From contig JAVEET010000061.1 of NCBI GenBank assembly GCA_030840295.1, forward strand, positions 1 to 54,344: 54,344 nt of DNA, written 5' to 3'. The notes under the pieces were generated by a model that was not told where the DNA came from, ran no database searches, and was given only the letters and a program-made list of their open reading frames with translations. Below, piece by piece: positions 51,584 to 54,344 of this stretch. The position numbers and the translations under genes are program-made. Within the stretch, counting starts at the first letter, position 1; every line of letters begins with the position of its first letter. Origin of the DNA: Pseudonocardiales bacterium. Its GTDB lineage: Bacteria > Actinomycetota > Actinomycetes > Mycobacteriales > Jatrophihabitantaceae.

Positions 51584-54340
51584 GTGACCAGCGCTACTGA
51601 CTCGATCGAGACCGAAAGCTCCGAGCCTGCATCCGAGGCCGCGGGTGCGCGGCCACGGTTGTTGCTGCTGGACGGGCACTCGCTGGCGTATCGGGCGTTT
51701 TTCGCTCTTCCCGTCGAGAATTTCTCCACCAGCACCGGCCAGCCGACCAACGCCGTCTTCGGCTTCACGTCGATGCTCATCAACCTCCTTCGCGACGAGG
51801 ACCCGGGCTACCTCGCCGTTGCCTTCGACGTGAGTCGCAAGACGTTTCGCAGTGAGCAGTACGTCGAGTACAAGGCGAACCGCTCATCCACGCCGGAGCC
51901 GTTCAAGGGCCAGGTCTCGCTCATCCAGGAGGTGCTGACCGCTCTGCGGATCCCGATGTTGTCCGTCGACGGCTACGAGGCCGACGATGTCATCGCCACC
52001 CTGACCACCGAGGCCTGTGGAGCCGGTTTCGACGTGCTCATCTGTACCGGTGACCGAGACGCGCTGCAGCTGGTGAACAACCAGGTAACCGTGCTCTACC
52101 CCAGGAAGGGTGTATCCGAGCTCACTCGGTTCACGCCGGAGGAGGTGCAGTCAAAGTATGACCTCAGTCCTGCCCAGTATCCGGATTTTGCCGCGCTGCG
52201 AGGTGACCCGAGCGACAACCTTCCGGGCATTCCTGGAGTCGGGGAGAAGACCGCGGCCAAATGGATCCGGGAGTACGGCAGCTTGGCAGGTCTGGTCGAG
52301 CACGTCGATCAGGTCAAGGGCAAGGTCGGCGAGGCCTTGCGGGAGAACCTCGCATCCGTACTTCGCAATGCCAGCCTGACCAAACTCGTCAGGGACGTAC
52401 CTCTGGATCTCGGTGTGAGCGAACTGGGGCGGCTGCAATGGGACCGCGACGAGGTCCACCAGCTGTTCGACAACCTCCAGTTCCGCGTGCTGCGCGAACG
52501 GCTCTTCGCCACCCTGAGCACCGCTGAACCCGAGGCGTCCGAGGGTTTCCAGGTCGACGTGACCCGCGTCGCACCGGATCAGCTCGCGGCCTGGTTGGCC
52601 ACTCACGGCCGTGATGGTCGTCGGGTCGGGCTGTCCTTCGGCGGTACCTGGGGCCGAGGCGACGGCACGTTGAACTCCGTCACGCTGGCGGCCGCCGATG
52701 GCTCGGCGGCCTGGCTGGAACCAGACCAGTTGACCGAGGCCGACGACCGGGCCCTGCGGGACTGGCTGAGCGACGAGTCAGTACCCAAGGCGGCGCATGA
52801 CATCAAGGGACCGTTACTGGCCACCAACCAGCTGGGTTGGACGGTGAACGGGGTCACCTCGGACACTCAGCTCGCCGCCTACCTGGTGCAGCCGGGACAG
52901 CGCGCCTTCGATTTGGCCGACCTCGCGCTGCGCTACCTCAAGCGAGAGCTTCGTGAGGAGAGCAACGCACCATCTGGCCAGCTCACATTGGACGGAGGGT
53001 TGGAGGAGGCCGATGAGGCCAGAGCCGAGGTGGAGGCGGTGCGCGCCTCTGCGATCCGGGATCTCGCCGACGCCCTGGACGTGGAGCTGTCCGGCCGCGG
53101 CGGTACCAAGCTGCTCACCGAACTCGAACTGCCACTGACGTTCGTCCTGGCTGAGATCGAGGGCACCGGGATTGCGGCCGACTCAGAACATCTTGGTGAG
53201 CTGCAGTCCGAGCTGGCCGCGGCGGTGAAGGACGCCGAGTCCGATGCGCATGCGGTGGTCGGGCGCTCGTTCAATCTCGGTTCGCCCAAGCAACTTCAGC
53301 AGATCCTGTTCGACGAGATGGGACTGCCGAAGACCAAGCGGACCAAGACCGGTTACACCACCGATGCCGACGCGTTGGCCTGGCTCGCGGAGGCGAGCGA
53401 GAGCCCGTTGATCGGTCATCTGCTGCGGCACCGCGAGGTCTCCAGGTTGAAGTCGGTGGTGGATTCGCTGCTGCCGATGATCGACGACGCCGGACGGGTG
53501 CACACCACGTTCAACCAGACCATCGCCGCCACCGGCCGGTTGTCCAGCGTTGACCCGAACCTGCAGAACATCCCGGTGCGTACCGCCGAAGGCCGCCGGA
53601 TCCGCGAGGCGTTCGTGGTGGGCCGCCACGACGGTAAGCCGTACGAGACCCTTATGACCGCCGATTACAGCCAGATCGAGATGCGGATCATGGCGCATCT
53701 ATCCGAGGACGCCGGCCTGATCGAGGCATTCACCTCGGGGGAGGACCTGCACACGTTTGTGGCCGCGCGCGCGTTCGACATCGCCCCTGCCGACGTCGAC
53801 GTGAACCTGCGCCGCCGGGTCAAGGCAATGAGCTATGGCCTGGCATATGGCCTTTCCGCATATGGACTTTCGCAACAGCTCAAGATCACCCCGGACGAGG
53901 CCAAGGGCCAGATGGAAGCCTATTTCGCCCGGTTCGGCGGGGTCCGCGATTATCTCTACTCGGTCGTCGACGACGCCCGCCAGACCGGTTACACCGAAAC
54001 GATCATGGGCCGGCGGCGCTACCTGCCGGATTTGAACTCGGACAACCGGCAGCGCCGTGAGATGGCCGAGCGGATGGCCCTCAACGCGCCGATCCAGGGC
54101 AGCGCAGCGGACATCATCAAGGTGGCCATGTTGTACGTGCAGAGATCCTTGCGCGACGCTGGTCTGACATCGAGGCTGCTGCTCCAAGTGCACGACGAGC
54201 TCGTGCTCGAAATTGCCCCGGGGGAGCGGGAGCACGTCACCGAGCTGGTCCGCCGCGACATGGCTGCGGCCATCGATCTGACGGTGCCGATGGAGGTCAG
54301 CGTCGGGTTCGGTCCCAACTGGGACGCCGCCGCGCACTGA
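51584..54340 (+). CDS. polA: DNA polymerase I
   Basis: Repair and Okazaki-fragment polymerase, 918 residues. The 5'-nuclease domain (~residues 20-320) has LLLLDGHSLAYRAFFALP, KTFRSEQYVEYKANR, YEADDVIATL, ICTGDRDALQLV and GDPSDNLPGIPGVG. The middle 3'-5' exonuclease-like domain is degenerate: the exo II aspartate context is replaced by AHDIKGPLL and exo I lacks its DxE pair, so no proofreading is expected, as in other actinobacterial Pol I. The polymerase domain has DYSQIEMRIMAHLS, the O-helix RRVKAMSYGLAYG, and VHDELVLE. GTG 51584 fits the -10; the long upstream frame overlaps the thioesterase and is rejected. Confidence 0.97.
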   Translation: MTSATDSIETESSEPASEAAGARPRLLLLDGHSLAYRAFFALPVENFSTSTGQPTNAVFGFTSMLINLLRDEDPGYLAVAFDVSRKTFRSEQYVEYKANRSSTPEPFKGQVSLIQEVLTALRIPMLSVDGYEADDVIATLTTEACGAGFDVLICTGDRDALQLVNNQVTVLYPRKGVSELTRFTPEEVQSKYDLSPAQYPDFAALRGDPSDNLPGIPGVGEKTAAKWIREYGSLAGLVEHVDQVKGKVGEALRENLASVLRNASLTKLVRDVPLDLGVSELGRLQWDRDEVHQLFDNLQFRVLRERLFATLSTAEPEASEGFQVDVTRVAPDQLAAWLATHGRDGRRVGLSFGGTWGRGDGTLNSVTLAAADGSAAWLEPDQLTEADDRALRDWLSDESVPKAAHDIKGPLLATNQLGWTVNGVTSDTQLAAYLVQPGQRAFDLADLALRYLKRELREESNAPSGQLTLDGGLEEADEARAEVEAVRASAIRDLADALDVELSGRGGTKLLTELELPLTFVLAEIEGTGIAADSEHLGELQSELAAAVKDAESDAHAVVGRSFNLGSPKQLQQILFDEMGLPKTKRTKTGYTTDADALAWLAEASESPLIGHLLRHREVSRLKSVVDSLLPMIDDAGRVHTTFNQTIAATGRLSSVDPNLQNIPVRTAEGRRIREAFVVGRHDGKPYETLMTADYSQIEMRIMAHLSEDAGLIEAFTSGEDLHTFVAARAFDIAPADVDVNLRRRVKAMSYGLAYGLSAYGLSQQLKITPDEAKGQMEAYFARFGGVRDYLYSVVDDARQTGYTETIMGRRRYLPDLNSDNRQRREMAERMALNAPIQGSAADIIKVAMLYVQRSLRDAGLTSRLLLQVHDELVLEIAPGEREHVTELVRRDMAAAIDLTVPMEVSVGFGPNWDAAAH

Positions 54341-54344
54341 ATCG

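Noticed and set aside
1-54344. Prophage, insertion sequence, toxin-antitoxin or defence island
   Set aside because: No transposase, integrase, phage structural gene, restriction enzyme or TA pair was recognised; the HNH motif belongs to a DUF222 protein.

Overview
The window is 54 kb of a high-GC actinobacterial chromosome carrying core, vertically inherited genes. Evidence: dense GC-rich coding with frequent GTG starts, ATGA/GTGA start-stop overlaps, TANNNT -10 hexamers placed directly before start codons, a DUF222/HNH gene, an ANTAR regulator and a PriA-type HisA. The order lspA-rluD-dnaE-his-trp-lgt-gltB-pyk-ANTAR-liv-polA is the one known from Streptomyces-like actinomycetes. The genus cannot be fixed from this sequence; a non-Streptomyces actinomycete is my guess. 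No insertion sequence, prophage, CRISPR array or rRNA was seen.

Layout. 1-4.6 kb: a 5'-truncated TraR/DksA-type protein, lspA and rluD, a DUF222-HNH gene on the minus strand, then a MhuD-like monooxygenase overlapping a cupin. 4.7-11.9 kb: dnaE (Pol III alpha), a two-helix membrane protein, an amidohydrolase overlapping a four-helix membrane protein, and a LON-substrate-domain gene facing them. 11.9-27.7 kb: the his-trp supercluster hisD-C-B-H-priA / hisF / hisI-trpE-(Trp-associated membrane protein)-trpC-trpB-trpA. It is interrupted by a minus-strand Tat-exported FAD oxidase lipoprotein and by a small membrane protein plus a two-component system. trpF is absent, which fits PriA acting for both pathways; trpD, hisG and hisE are not here. 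27.8-32 kb: quinone oxidoreductase (minus), lgt, a VIT1/CCC1 transporter, and a minus-strand ankyrin/ion-channel pair. 32.1-41.1 kb: gltB without gltD, a Na+/H+ antiporter fused to a UBP zinc finger, pyk and tesB. 41.1-43.6 kb: a PLP decarboxylase, a tRNA with a CAA anticodon, and an ANTAR response regulator with an elastin-like leader. 43.9-50.1 kb: a complete livKHMGF branched-chain amino-acid ABC operon. 50.3-54.3 kb: a GNAT acetyltransferase, a hotdog thioesterase and polA.

Most genes are ordinary housekeeping genes. The observations most worth a second look are: (i) about a dozen start codons lying 6-8 nt after a TANNNT hexamer, implying leaderless transcription; (ii) the CAA-anticodon tRNA with a short variable loop; (iii) the ankyrin/ion-channel operon with a TGLSD selectivity filter; (iv) the LivM protein with about 405 extra N-terminal membrane residues; (v) the VPGxG repeat leader on the ANTAR regulator; (vi) a micro-ORF and hairpin between trpC and trpB; (vii) gltB lacking an adjacent gltD and followed by the antiporter-zinc-finger fusion. 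I found no clear candidate for a wholly new defence or mobile system.
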